DNA of 64,000 nt from contig NC_071332.1 of assembly GCF_010183535.1 (NCBI RefSeq), positions 4,588,001 to 4,652,000 of the forward strand, read 5' to 3'. Within the stretch, counting starts at the first letter, position 1. Every line of letters begins with the position of its first letter. Below the pieces are notes generated by a model. The model did not search any database. It saw only the letters and a list, made by a program, of their open reading frames with translations, and had not been told where the DNA came from. The position numbers were made by a program, and so were the translations under genes. The stretch comes from Caenorhabditis remanei (lineage: Eukaryota > Nematoda > Chromadorea > Rhabditida > Rhabditidae). Shown here one piece after another: positions 22,961 to 36,300 of this stretch.

Positions 22961-25900
22961 TCCTTGAACTTATTTCACTCACAACGCATAAATCTTAAAA
23001 ATTCAAAAAGCTCCAAAAAAGTTTTCATCTGCAAAAATATAACCACAGATATTTTCTCTCAATTTTATTATTAATTTTTTTAAATTTCCCAAATGTTACT
23101 GTAATCATACTCTATATCTGTTCAGATTCCCACGCTTTCCTTTTTTCCTTTTCTTTTTTTCTCGATTATATTTTTGAACAAAATGAAATTCGTAAAACTT
23201 TATTAGATCCTTTCCCCCTCTTGCTCTTTTGACCCTCCGTTAACCTTTAGTTCTTTGTCATACACCTAAAAAATGAATTCCGTTCTCACTAAAAGCTTCA
23301 AAATTTTCTACTAATACTCAACCCGAAGTTTCAAAAACTCATGTCTTTTCCAGTTTTTTACTCCGCATCTAACTGACCACACCAGTTTGAAACACTTCTT
23401 CTGGTCGCTGTGCCGCCCCGTAAGCCGTTTCGTAATCTCTTTTGATGGCACACGGAGGGGGGAGAAGACTTTCGGGGAAGAACCAACTTTTGCAGTTTCT
23501 CTTGACTTTTCTGTTCATTTTTACTCCTTATCGACGGAAAAGAGATGTGTAAGAAGTAAAAAATATAATTTAGTGAGTAGACACCCACCACCGTCCCTAA
23601 TTGTCCAGTTTGTCCCATGGGATGCTTGAATTTTTAGATGTTTGATGTATGTTCAACCAACTGCCCTAGATTTATACTTATAGTAAGAAAGACTGAAATC
23701 CACGAACTTTTTTCCGTGTTGGGTTATTCAATTAGTCAGTTGAGAGAAGACTCTTATAGAATTAGGGAAACCTTTGAAAAAGGGGATCAGCTGACAATAT
23801 AGTCTAGCGGAAAGCGTTTTTTCTGACATTTGAATCGTATAGTATGGTATTTTTTAACGAAATGTCAAAGAAAATTGAAATTCGTCATTTTTAAGCAAAG
23901 ATTTTTGGAGCGCTGAGGGTATAAAAGCTAGCTGTGTAGATAGTTTTTTCATACTGCATGAACTTTTGAATTAATTTTCAAAATGTTATATGTATAGGAA
24001 GCTAAAGTCATGAAGATTCTGATTCTGTATTCACATTTCGATCAGGTGCAAAGTAAGCGGAGATACAGTACTTTGAAGCTGCGTTACTTGGTTCATATTG
24101 GTTGTAGAAAACATTTGAATGCAGATTCAAAATCCTCAGAGCATACACTATTGAATGATACATATTTTGTTAGAATTTTAGTTTTGAAATTTGAAATAAT
24201 TCGAAAAAAGAAAACGTCCGGTTTTTCATTTTATTGGGGTTTCACAGTTGCTTGATCTATGCCGTGATTTTAGGAGGCAAGTATAACTAAAATATCAAAA
24301 TTGTGGTCCAGCGGCCGAGAATTACCAAAAGTGTGAAAGTTCGGCCAAGTCTTCCATGTTAAAAAGCGCTAATCACTGTCTGCAAACGCGCTCTACTAAA
24401 CATTTTCAATAGAGAACGCTTGCCAAAACCATGCCGTGAAAATAGAAAACTTGGAGCATCCCCACCTTCCTTTTGATTTGGATTTCAACCCTGAGTTCAA
24501 ATTCGAAAATAAAAAGTTCATTTTTTTATATTTCGTACTCATAACTATTCGAAAAATATGAGGAATAAACAAAAAACAAAAAAAAGTGACCTTCGGGTAA
24601 AAATCCCATAGCATTTCTCTCTCTACTTAAATTCGGTTAGCATTCAAAATTGAGAATTTATTTTTCCGCCAGCCTGTTCTTTGACCTATTCCTAGTCTTC
24701 CTTGAACATTTCACTAAGAAATACACCAAAATTTTAATGTAGCTTTTTCTTATTGCTCCCCTCTTGTTTCCATGCCCATCCATATATTTTCCGTCCGAAT
24801 TCATATGCAAATTCCCGCCGAAAATATAAAAATATACGTGCATGTACTTCCACGGAGTCCATTTCCAGTTATTGAGCAATCGAATATATAAATGGTCCTA
24901 TCCATATATATGTCGTATATTTTCTATTTTTCTTGGTCGCCTCCCCTCCTTCCCTGAACTAAATCCAATTTCTTCATGCGCATATCATCTTGTCTCTTTT
25001 TCGCACTTTCAGGACTTTCTTTCTCTCTATGTGTTTTTTTTCTTCTGCATTCTTTTATATTTTTTCGTCTTTGCTACTAGTGAGAGTGAACCCGACCAGG
25101 ACGACGTCAAAATCAAATCACCGTCGCGTTGTCCTATCGTCTGGAGACCCCCGACCACCGGATTCTCTCACCGTTATCTCATTTCTCTTTTCTTTTTCTA
25201 GGGTCATGTTCGGTAGAAGAATTCCTTTTTTGCTAAACAAACAAGTACGTTTTGTTTTACGCCTGAAACATAGAAGGATTCATTCTCATTTTCTTTTGTG
25301 AGGAGGAGGGGATTGCCATCTGGAAAAACAAAGGTCCTGATGCATTTTGTTTGGATCTTTTTTTGAGTTTTGACTTGGAAATTGAGTTTTTGATTAAATT
25401 ATTTTCGATGGAAAGATTTTATGGCATTTCTCTTGAGTTGAGTTTCTACTGGGCGGCTTACATCAAAGGAAATCAGAATACGTTTTCGAAATTTTCTGTG
25501 TAAGAATCATGGTCTCCTGATTTTTCCATAGTTTTAACACTGTGTCTTTATTTTTTGAGTTGGCTACTTTGTTTGCGTGTACTTTCTAGAAAATTTCAAT
25601 TAGTGCAGAACAGTGATACTTTTAAAATGTCCGCCTTAAATAGCTATACCTCTACATAAATGGTGCTCTGTTTATGATCTACATATCTATTCCGAAATTA
25701 ACATGATAAGTAAGATCATGACACACTATTATCGCCTCGCGAACACTTGCTGGGGTGTTCAAGGGCATTTGATTTGCACAAAATGGTCTCGAAGCGGAAA
25801 ACATGATTTGCAATTCTTTTCAGACCTGCAAAGCTCAAAACCATTGCATTTGATCTTTTCAACTGCAAGACCATTCCGTGAAATTAGCCATCAATTAGAT

Positions 25901-28012
25901 ACGCCTTTAACACTCCCTAACAAGAGTTCGCGAGCCGATAATATCAAATCAGACTTTTCGATTAAAAAGCGGAAAAATGATACCTTTTTGTCCAGTACTG
26001 TAATTCAATTCATTCCGGTAAGAGACACAATTGAAAAGATATTCAAAACTTTCACAACATCAGTTATAAAAATCAATCTGGGTGACTTCGAAAACAGGAG
26101 ACCGCAAAACGGTGACATTCTGAAACCGCTACTATTTAAAGCCAATCATTTTTTAACATTTGAAACTGGGATATCTGAAAACCTAACAATTCAAAAAAGG
26201 CCGAACTGAAATCTTGCAACTATTCAATAGTCATCGCATTTGAACTATAAAACACGTTTCCCTTCTGCACTAACCGATATTTCCCTACTCTTCTGTTATT
26301 ATGTTTGTAATATTCGTGCCTTAAAACCAATTCATGTTCCTTGTCATCCCTCCAAATTGTGTCGTACAATTCTATAAGCTCTTCTTCCTCCTCCTCCCGC
26401 CCCCATTCTCTGATAATTTCCTGCCGCCCGCTCATCCGCTCATTTTCCCCGTTCCTTGTCTTCTTCTATCCGAATAACAACAATATTCTTGAAAACAATT
26501 TCACTACAGACCCTCAACTTTTCTTTTCTTCACACCCTTATTTGATGCCTTCCGTTCCTTTTCTTATTACAAGATTCTTGTCTGCACCGCTTCACTGATT
26601 CTGACGACTTATGTATGTATGCCATGAGTTTGACGCATGATTTTATGTCTCAAGTTTTAGAAATTAAATAGAAAAATAAGTAGTGATGAGAGTCAGTGAT
26701 ACGAAAATTTTGGAATCATTGTCCAAACATTTTCTAGGGAAAAATGAAAAGACGGCTTCTTCCCTAGGATTTGTGATAAAATTAGCAAAATAATCTAGTC
26801 TGATTTAGCATATTTAGTTTTCGATCTGTTATTTTAAGAAATGTAGATCACGCTAGTTGATGCGAGGGATACGAAATTTGAACTGAACTTTTGGTGGAAA
26901 TTTTCAGAGAAAAAGATTTTGGATAGTTTTTTTTTCTGACATTTGCCAAATCGTTCCTATTTGGCTGTTAGTGTTTTTTTCTTTTTGAGATTCAGGGTAT
27001 CAGAAACATTTTGCATATTTTTGACCACATGATTGTCATGTCTGCAAAAAATTGTCCGTACGTTATTTACAGACAAGCCCTTACAAAAATAACCTTACAA
27101 AAATCTTATTACTAAACTAACAAGAAATTCAGTAAAGTTTCTAAGGCTACCTAACATTTTGCTGAAAACTTAAAAACTCGTGGATTCCGGTTAAAACAAA
27201 CCTGTTTAAAATTATGTCAGAAATGGAACAAACTGAAATTCAGAATCTTTCGTTCTATATATCACCTAATTCGACGTAGCTCGGTCTAAAACTATAAAAA
27301 TTGGATCCAATCTGTCATCTCACAAAATTTAGTACTAGATTCTGAAAGTCGCTAGCTTTCAGGTAGGTCACGCCGTTTGGCGTAGGCCTTCACCATTCAC
27401 TTGCTGTAACAAATTTTTCCGTAGTACAGGTTTTGTGTACTTTTGTATCTAAGAAGAGCTGTGATCTGATTAGGCACTTTTTACTGCAAAAATAGAATTT
27501 TCATAATCATAAATAACTTTGATCAAGCTTACGGAAGCCTTGATGTCCCGGTCCTCCAAATCTTTTCTGATCGATTTTTTTTCTAGATTTATCTTCAACT
27601 TTGGCATCAGTTGTTCATATTCCAACTATGTACATCCCCATTATCCATGTTCCTCATCTACAATATTTCCTTCCATTCCATCTTTTTTATTCCACTTTTC
27701 CGATTGGATTTGAGTTCTTCTCACCGTCCCCAGTGGCTCATACCCACTAAACTTTTTTGTACTTCTTTCAATCTGAGTAGTACCATTACCATCAAATCCG
27801 AAATTTCCTCCCATCATATTTTTTCTATCAATGTAATTTGTTGAAAAGCATTCCCCGGCCCCACACTCCAATTCCAATTTGTTTGAGATGCTCCTTTTGT
27901 TTGTCGCGTTTTCTTCTTGTCCTTCTGATAGGCATGCGTGCAAAAAGAAGAAGAAGAAAAAGCAAAAAAAAAGGAAGAAGGAAAAGGAAAAATTTAAAGA
28001 GGAGCAAGCACC

Positions 28013-28220
28013 ACTCGAACAAATTGAATTACTTTTTTTTTATTGCGGTGATAGATGTTCGATGATGACGAAGGTTGATGACAGGTACTGTAGGAAGAAA
28101 CGTGAAAAGTCTGAATTTCTGAATTTCTTAAAGAAATTCCACTTTTCAGAATCCTTGAGTGCCGAAAAGTACTATGGCCTCTAAATGTTCACAGATTACT
28201 TACTACTCACCTAATTATCA
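28013..28220. repeat. Direct repeat, copy 1 of ~200 bp
   Basis: Shares long near-identical stretches with 29142-29371: 'tattgcggtgatagatgtt', 'aaggttgatgacaggtactg', 'atccttgagtgcc' and 'aaatgttcacagat'. Copy 2 has a short extra segment near its right end. The spacing is about 1.1 kb. Neither copy encodes a convincing protein. Confidence 0.85.
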
Positions 28221-29141
28221 CCTCAACCAAACATTTTTCAAACTTAGTACAACCAAACTAAACACATTTCTTAAATATATGTTTAACAAGCTGTTATGTT
28301 AACCACATCATTTCTTTTTCAACGTTTTTTTCTCTAAGAAAGAAAATTTACGAGCCAGATGTTCCGTAGTGTAGAATCGCATTTCCTCAGGTACGAAATC
28401 ACTCCAATGTCTTTTCAAACTTTTTTTCATAGTTTTGAGATATATCGCCCCACCGAAAGAGTAAGAGAGGCTCTTGTTGCATGTGACTCTCTGACCTTTC
28501 TCTATTAATTGAATCATTTTATCTAGTGTCAACATCTGATGCCTTCCTAGCAAAGGGTTATGTACGTATGCAATCGCAACACTGGAGAGAGGGGACACGT
28601 GGATAGATCAGAGCTCAGGGGATATATTTCTGGAATTTTGAGTTTGTCCTTACTGAGTGGAAATTTATAACGTTCTAGATTAATTGTAGGGTAGATTTTG
28701 TTTAAGAGGCTTCAAAAATAGAATAATTTTTTGGTCAAAGTTGAGAAAAATCTAGATTTAGAAGAAAGTCTTGGTTGTCCTAAAGTTCTGAAACTGGTTC
28801 CCATTTCATGTCTTTCATCAAAAATAACTGAGCTCAGGTCTTTTAGCCTAGAATTCTCAAACTAGTACGTCTTGAGCCTTGTAACTGGATTCCCATACAG
28901 TAGTCCCCATAAATATTGCGACATTGCAGTTCCAAATTGAAACTGAGTAACTTTCAACATGTTTCACCTAAATCTCATATGAGCTTAATTGTTATTAACA
29001 CAATTTTTAGTCAGAGTGGTAGATCAGATCTATTTTTGTAGTTGACAATGTTTTTGTACGAAATTTCTTTGACGAGTTGTACATCGGCAAAGTAATTTTG
29101 ACCTTAGCAATCGCGCGTTTCAGGTAATGTGAGATTTTTGA

Positions 29142-29371
29142 ACTCGAACAAATTGAATTACTTTTTTTATTGCGGTGATAGATGTTTGATGATGACAAAG
29201 GTTGATGACAGGTACTGTAGGAAGAAACTTGGAAAGTCTGAGTTTCTGAATTTCTTCGGGACATTCCACTTGAACGTCTTTCTGAATCCTTGAGTGCCAA
29301 AAGTACTCCGGCCTCCGAACCCATGCCTAACCTTTCCAAATGTTCACAGATGACTACTCACCTATTTATCA
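29142..29371. repeat. Direct repeat, copy 2 of ~200 bp
   Basis: Second copy of the 28013-28220 repeat in the same orientation, with small indels and an insertion including 'acttgaacgtctttctg'. It lies about 1 kb upstream of the channel gene start. Confidence 0.85.
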
Positions 29372-30345
29372 GTATTGGATACAGTATCGAATAAGAAAAT
29401 GAATGATGAATCATGGTCTTAAATTTTTCAGTTATACGGTCTCATCTATCCTGAAATACCAGTTTCCTAAATCATCCAAAAGTGTTTTTTTTCAAAAAAT
29501 TTGTAGACATTTTTCGTACCGCACTTCCAAATGTTCTCCACTCCACTCATCTTTCATTTCCAACTCCAAATCATCTATTCCTCAAATACGTGATGTCATG
29601 TTTCACGGAACGACGAATTCGTCCACTTTTATCCGTTTTTTGCCCGTTTTCAAGTCATCTTCTCCACTCCCTCCTCTCCATCCCTTCCGGGGGTACTTCT
29701 CGATTCTTCATCCTCACGTTTATCTCCTCTCGTTACTAATTGTAGAAACATCCCCTTCCTTTTTGAGGAGAAAAAAAAACTTTCTGCTCTCCTTCTGTCC
29801 TTCTACTTACTCTGATTGCCTTAGTTAGTCAGAGCAACGCCCCAACAACTAACTTGTGGGCGGAGCCTATGTAGCGTGTGCTGCTCCATGCTCTGCTCCA
29901 TGCTCTTTTCAGAAGGTCTCTTCCCTTTTTTGAGGCCTGTGTCATCACAATGAACATGTGCGAGTGCATCCGGCTGGATTATTCTTTTTTCTTCTTTTCC
30001 GTTTCCTTGAGTACTTCATCTTTCTGAACTCGGTTTTTTTGACAAGTGGGTGTACCGATTTTCCAAAAAAGTTACTCAGTTTCATCTTTTTCAAAATTAT
30101 CTTCCCCCTAAATTCTTTTTTAGTTTTTTCAGTTTTTCAAGAGCCACTTCTTTTCCATAACTTGTTTGTGTGTAGCTCAGCCTACTTTAGTGTCTCCCAA
30201 TGATTACTTCGTTTTCTTTATGGAAACGCCTTCCGACAACTAATTCGTTTTCTTTCTCACACCTGTTGTCTCGCCACTTCTGACAATAACAATTCCATTT
30301 TTTTCAGATACCCCCCTACACCAAAACTGTCGATGAGGTGAAATA

Positions 30346-33300
30346 ATGAAGTATATACCCGAAATCACACTACTACTCTTGCTTCTTCTATTCGTACACT
30401 CTTCACAGGTCAGTCAGTCATGATTCTAGATCTCTTCTATCCTTTTTTCTTCGAGAAGTTAGGTATATATGCAAAAAGATAATCGAATTGTGTAGTATGA
30501 GGAGTGCAAAGATTGGAGTAGAGTGAAGTAAAATGCGCTATATTTAGGCTAAAGGAAAACGGCGGAAATGTCCGGAGGGTGCGTGGTCGGAGGGAAAAAT
30601 CATGAACACGATCATGAGCAATTATACGAAAATGTTGCCGGACGCTGAGGACAGTGTGCAAGTCAATATCGAGATTCACGTGCAGGTGAGGAGTAATGTA
30701 AATTGTATGAAAGTTTACGCGATCTCTTATTACCTTGGCGCAGTTCTTACAACTGCGCTCCACCGAATATCCTTGAAAAAATGTCTCTTTTTCTCTGAGT
30801 CTCTCAATTTCATACACAATTTTCATCGGTTCCGGAAGAGCGCGGTTGTAAGAAGCGTTCAATTGACATACAAATTGAGACGATTTTTAATTGATAAAAT
30901 GTTATTTGAGTAGTCTAATACTGTAATCATGAAATTTTTCGAAAATACTGGGTTCAGACCCTCTGAAATTCTTCTAGCTGCTCGTTCTCAGGCGCGGCTC
31001 AGTCATAAACTTCAAGTTTTCATACAAGAGAGTGTACTGAAAGCGCCGTCACGAAAACAGGAAAACCAATATTGCCCATATTTTTACGGGATTCGGTTAC
31101 GTTAGCCTGAATCTACATTTTCGTAATTGACAACTTTTTGTACAGACCGTTACTAAAACGGTATACTCTGCCTAAAAATCTGTTGTATTTTCTGATATTT
31201 TCCATTTAAATCGTCATCACTTACTCAATAGTTATCATATTGCTAAAATTTTTATTTTACCGTAATTTACATGTCCGGAACCTTTTGACCATTTTTTCTT
31301 GTACAGCCCGTTTCTGAGCCGATATAGTTTCTGGACGGTGGCGAAAACTTGAGCCAAGACAGTCAGGACTCCCGTATCGGTCTTTGACACATCCTACATA
31401 GTTACAGGTCAAAAAAAGAAAAATTTGTCCTTTATCATTCCAAATTCCAACATCCTCGAATGAATGTAGATCAAAGTTTGTCTCTCAGAAACTGCCCTCA
31501 TTTAACGAACTCCATTCTCTACACTTTTCTTTTTTCATTTCTCTTGTTCCACTTGTCTTCATTCCCCCCAATTCACTGATGAACTGCTTGAACTGAGTCA
31601 CATGAGGATGGGATAAACTTGATGGAATGACAAGTTTTCGTGCCCACAAGGCACTGAGTTTTTGCATTGAACTCTTTTTTCGTTCTTGCAGACACTAACT
31701 CAAAACACAAAAGATGAGACGTGAGAGCTAATGAAAATGACAAAAATGTGCAGAGCAACTTATTTTTTTTCGGGAAAAATTTGTTGCGTTATGGAAGCCG
31801 GAAGCTGTCAAAGCCAAAAGTCATCAATCTTCTCTTTTGGGTCAAAGAATTCTAACAACTTGTTTACTATTACAAACAATTTCACAATTCTCAAATCTTT
31901 CTCAAATTTTCTAAAAGTACCATAACTTACTTTTTTCAGTTCTAGAAGATTTCTTTTTTTTTTTTCTATTTTGAATGACTATGCGACTACTTACATACAA
32001 ATGCACTCAACTAAGTCCTGACGCATTTTGATGAAAAAGTGTTTGATAAGTTTGTGTCCGCTATAGTCCCTTGAGACACGATGGCAGTTTTCGAAACATT
32101 TTTATATTGTTGAGAGGAATTTTGGGATACAAAGGGAAACATTTATTTCAGGATATGGGAAGTTTGAATGAGATCTCATCGGACTTTGAGATAGACATCC
32201 TGTTCACTCAACTGTGGCATGACTCGGCACTCTCGTTTGCTCATCTTCCGGCTTGTAAGCGGTAGGTTTGGAAAACACAAATTGGGAACTCTCTGAACTT
32301 TCTGAAAAATAAATGTTTTAGAAACATCACAATGGAGACGCGTCTACTCCCCAAAATCTGGTCGCCCAACACCTGTATGATCAACTCGAAGAAAACTACC
32401 GTACACGCTTCGCCATCGGAAAATGTCATGGTTATACTATATGAGGTATGGATTCATGACTTTGTGACGTCACGCTTGGGTTCAGTGCAATGAATGGGGG
32501 AGCACATCCTTGTCGTGTTTCTCGGTTTAGTGAATTATTGATGACACGCATCTCTCTAATTACTCGAATACTTACACCTTGAAGACTAAGGGCGATGAGA
32601 ATAGAATAAGAAAGAGAGACGGGTTAGGGGAAAGCACTTTGATAGATGAAATGGGGAGTTTCTTAATAGTCCTTTTTTCTTGGATTCTTTGATTCTATAA
32701 ACCAAGGGAGGGAGTGACGTTTTAGTTCTGACAGGGCTCATTTTATCAGGAAAGTTCAGTAGAACGCATTTACAAACATGTCTTTAGAAACCCTGTAGCC
32801 TGAGCCCAAAGCATCGGCCCTTGAGATAGTATTGCGATATTTTGTATTTGGTGAATCTTGAGACCCCATAGTAGCTCAAAACTGTAACAAGATTGAATCA
32901 TAACAGTAACAAGATTTGAATCATCTCATGACGGATCTTTAATGTACCGCGGGACGGAAATAAAGACCAAAAAACGGAAAAATGGCCAAAAAAATTTTAG
33001 CAAGGCACGCCATTTTAGCCCGGCCCGTGGCACATTAACGATCCGACATCCGACCCGTAGTAGGTTACAGACATAGAACTCGGCGAGATCTACAATTTGG
33101 TATATCTTCAGCTCATGAAGTTTCGTTTTAAGCGAGCTACAGGCCGGTCCGTTGTGGCCCTGTTTGCAAGTATCAAAATACGTTCGTTAATAAATCCAAA
33201 TATCTGTTACGCTCCCAATTCAAACCCAAATGTTCTGAGCTTTGTAATACAGGACTAACCTACAAACAATCTCTAGCGGTTGCTCAAAAACTATCGCTAA

Positions 33301-36300
33301 ACATTTCAGAACGGCACAGTATGGATCAACCATCGCCTCAGTGTCAAATCACCCTGCAACCTCGACCTCCGACAATTCCCCTTTGACGTGCAAACCTGTA
33401 TCCTCATCTTCGAGTCCTACAGCCACAACTCGGAGGAAGTCGAATTACACTGGATGGAGGAAGCAGTGACACTAATGAAGCCTATCCAGCTCCCTGACTT
33501 TGATATGGTGCATTACTCCACCAAAAAAGAAACGTTGCTTTATCCAAATGGGTATTGGGATCAGTTACAAGTGACGTTCACTTTCAAGAGGCGCTACGGG
33601 TTTTATATAATTCAAGCTTACGTTCCCACGTATCTCACTATTATTGTGTCATGGGTTTCTTTTTGTATGGAACCGAAAGCTCTACCGGCAAGGACCACTG
33701 TAGGGATCTCTTCACTGCTGGCACTGACTTTCCAGTTTGGAAATATTTTGAAGAATCTTCCAAGGGTGTCTTACGTTAAAGGTTAGCTTTTTTTATTGGG
33801 ATTTATTTTTACTTTTCCTGAATTTCAGCTATGGACGTGTGGATGTTGGGATGTATCTCATTTGTGTTCGGGACAATGGTCGAGCTCGCATTTGTTTGTT
33901 ATATCTCTCGTTGTCAGAACAGTGTGAGAAAGTGAGTCAATACCTGGAAAAAAGAAAAAATTAAATCTAATAATTGGAAAAACAATTAACAATAAGCGAA
34001 AACAATGCAATATTTGCAGCGCCGAACGCCGACGGGAACGAATGAGAAATTCTCAGGTGTGGGCGAACGGCTCGTGTCGACAACGAAGCAACGGGTATGC
34101 GAACGGGGGATCCATCATTTCACACTATCATCCGACAAGTAATGGAAATGGAAATAATAATCGACAGGATACACCGTTGGTTACGGGGAGGTGAGTTTTG
34201 GTGGAGTAGCGACTCAAGGGATACTGAGTCTCGAGGCTTAATGTGTAGCAAACTTACTAGGGAAGGTTATGTATGTTGGAGTTATGGGACGTGACTTATA
34301 TCATTGGAAAGCTGAAATCAGGCTGATTCCAAATATGTATTCAGTTTTTGCCCTCGAGGTCTGGTTTTCGAGAAAACGGGGTCAAAGTGAGCAGTATTGG
34401 TAATACTGGTATATCGGTAGGTATGTCGGTACTGTAGTAGCTTTGTCAGTGTAATTGTGAGATGTTAGTCGCAGATTTGTAAAACCTAAATAGGCATCTT
34501 TGACAGTCCACTTGGAGAATCGGCTCTATTCCAGTTTAGATGTCCTTTGAAAACTTGAACATCCCAAAAAACACTTAGACGTCCCTTAAAACACTTAGAC
34601 GTTCCTTAAAACACTGAGACGTCCTTTGAAACATTTGAACGTCCTTTCGGATCCAAAATATGTTCAAAAATGTTTAAACGTCCCTTAAAACATTTAGATG
34701 TCCCAAAAAACGTTTAGACGTCCCATCAAATATTGAGACGTCCCTTGAAGTCCGCAAATTTGGTTTTAAATAATTAGACGTCCCAAAAAACATTTAGACG
34801 TCTCAAAAAACATTTAAACGTCCCAAAAAAAGTTTAGACGTCCTTTCAACACTAAAAGTCACTGAAAGTGTTCAAGGGACGTCTAAATATTTTTTGGGAC
34901 GTTCAAATGTTTTTTGGGACGTCTAAATGTTTTTTGGGACGTCTAAATGTTTTTTGGGACGTCTAAATCTTCAGAGCTATGTTTTGGGATTTCAAGGGAC
35001 GTCTAAACATTTTATGGGACGTTTAAACGTTTTTTGGGACGTCTAAACTTTCGAAAGGACGTTTTAAAAAAAATTAGAGTTTGAAAGGACGTTTAAGTGT
35101 TTCAAGGGACGTCTAAGTGTTTTAAGGGACGTTTGAGTGTTTTTTGGGACGTTTGAGTTTTCAAAGGACATCTAAACTGGAATAGAGCCGGAGAATCTAC
35201 ACCACGTTACCGATATATTTTACACCTCAGGAAGGTCTCGAATACCAGGACTCGAAAGCAAAAACGAATTAAATATTTAGAATCAGCGTTTTCTCAGTTT
35301 TCCAGTGGTATAAGTCATGTCCCATAACTCCAAACTGATTCCATGACCTTTTCGAATTAGGGAATGACAAAAAAGCTCAGTTTTTATCAATCTTCAACTC
35401 AAACTTTTTTCAGAGGATCCCTACATCGAAACGGTCCGCCATCCCCACTAAACCTTCAGATGACAACTTTCGATTCGGAAATCCCACTCACTTTCGATCA
35501 GGTAAATCTTCCCTCCAAACTCCCCCCTTATTTTGTGGTTTTCTTTCTTTTACATTTCCAATCTTGCCCACTTTTCCTCTCTACAACTAACCCAAACCTA
35601 AATTTCTGTTCAGCTGCCAGTTTCCATGGAATCCGATAGACCCCTGATTGACGAGGTAATCGAAAACGAAAAGTAGTCACTATCTCTCTCTCTCTCTACC
35701 CCTGTGTTTCTTCAAAACTCAATCCTATTTTGTGTAAACCTTTTTTGTGTTTATTACTATCCACAGACACCTGTATGTAGACACATTATTGTGCCACGTG
35801 ATGAGCGGAGCTTGATTCGGACGGGCGGTGCAAAGTTTCAGGAAGCTTTTTGTATAGATAGATAGCTAAAGAAGTAAGGATTCTGAATCTGTCTTCAAAA
35901 GTTAGAAAAATTTGAAGACAGGTTCAGAATAGCCACGTCGCCTCAAGCGTACCGACCATCTTGATCAAAGCTTTGAATTTCACGTGGCACATCTTCACAA
36001 TTAATTACACCAATTATATTTAATTAGGGTCTAGACAAACACAAACCCTTGCATGCAAAATCACGGAGTCTCAGACACAAAAGGAGTACTGTAGGCTTAT
36101 ATCACGTACAATGTACCAGTCTTTTTGAACAAGCTCAGTATCATTGCCTAATTGTTGTGAGTTGATACTCAACGAATACGTGATAGGAGCCCAGGACCTC
36201 CTTAAGACACCGTTCAAAATTCCAAACCTAGATTTTGATCTACCCACAATACTAACACACCAACATACACAATGATACGTGTTGTTTATATGTTTCCTCT

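Larger units (their letters stand above)
17979..30345. other. 12 kb gene-poor interval
   Basis: No gene could be supported on either strand. The interval contains an inverted repeat (18633-18973), a 24-base C run (21020-21043), fragments of the 'GACGCAGAGAA' family (22560-22960), a 200-bp direct duplication (28013-28220 and 29142-29371) and long pyrimidine-rich runs (6 or more T) typical of non-coding nematode DNA. ORFs at 25703-26209 (plus, 168 codons) and 28308-28598 (minus, 96 codons) are the longest, but neither has recognisable domains or splice context. The interval could hold distal control sequence for the channel gene or short non-coding RNAs that I cannot recognise. Confidence 0.5.

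Noticed and set aside
24990..25301. Overlapping plus-strand ORFs at 24842-25301 with splice-like signals
   Set aside because: Acceptor- and donor-like words occur, but no phase-consistent gene with any recognisable motif could be built.
25703..26209. 168-codon plus-strand ORF in the gene-poor interval
   Set aside because: No domain, signal peptide or splice context was seen. Its 3' third reads through degenerate 'gacattctgaaacc' repeat text like that at 4900-5500. It was judged a chance open frame.
28060..28130. Possible C/D-box snoRNA (ATGATGA ... CTGA) in both direct-repeat copies
   Set aside because: The boxes are short enough to occur by chance, and the flanks cannot form the required terminal stem.
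28308..28598. 96-codon minus-strand ORF with protein-like composition
   Set aside because: It starts in unremarkable sequence, has no partner exons that I could join in phase and no family resemblance. It lies next to a duplicated non-coding block. Kept only as a weak possibility.
34521..35190. Possible CRISPR-like array because of regularly spaced repeats
   Set aside because: Units are short, inverted in the second half, bounded by perfect terminal inverted repeats and located in a eukaryotic intron. A foldback element explains everything.
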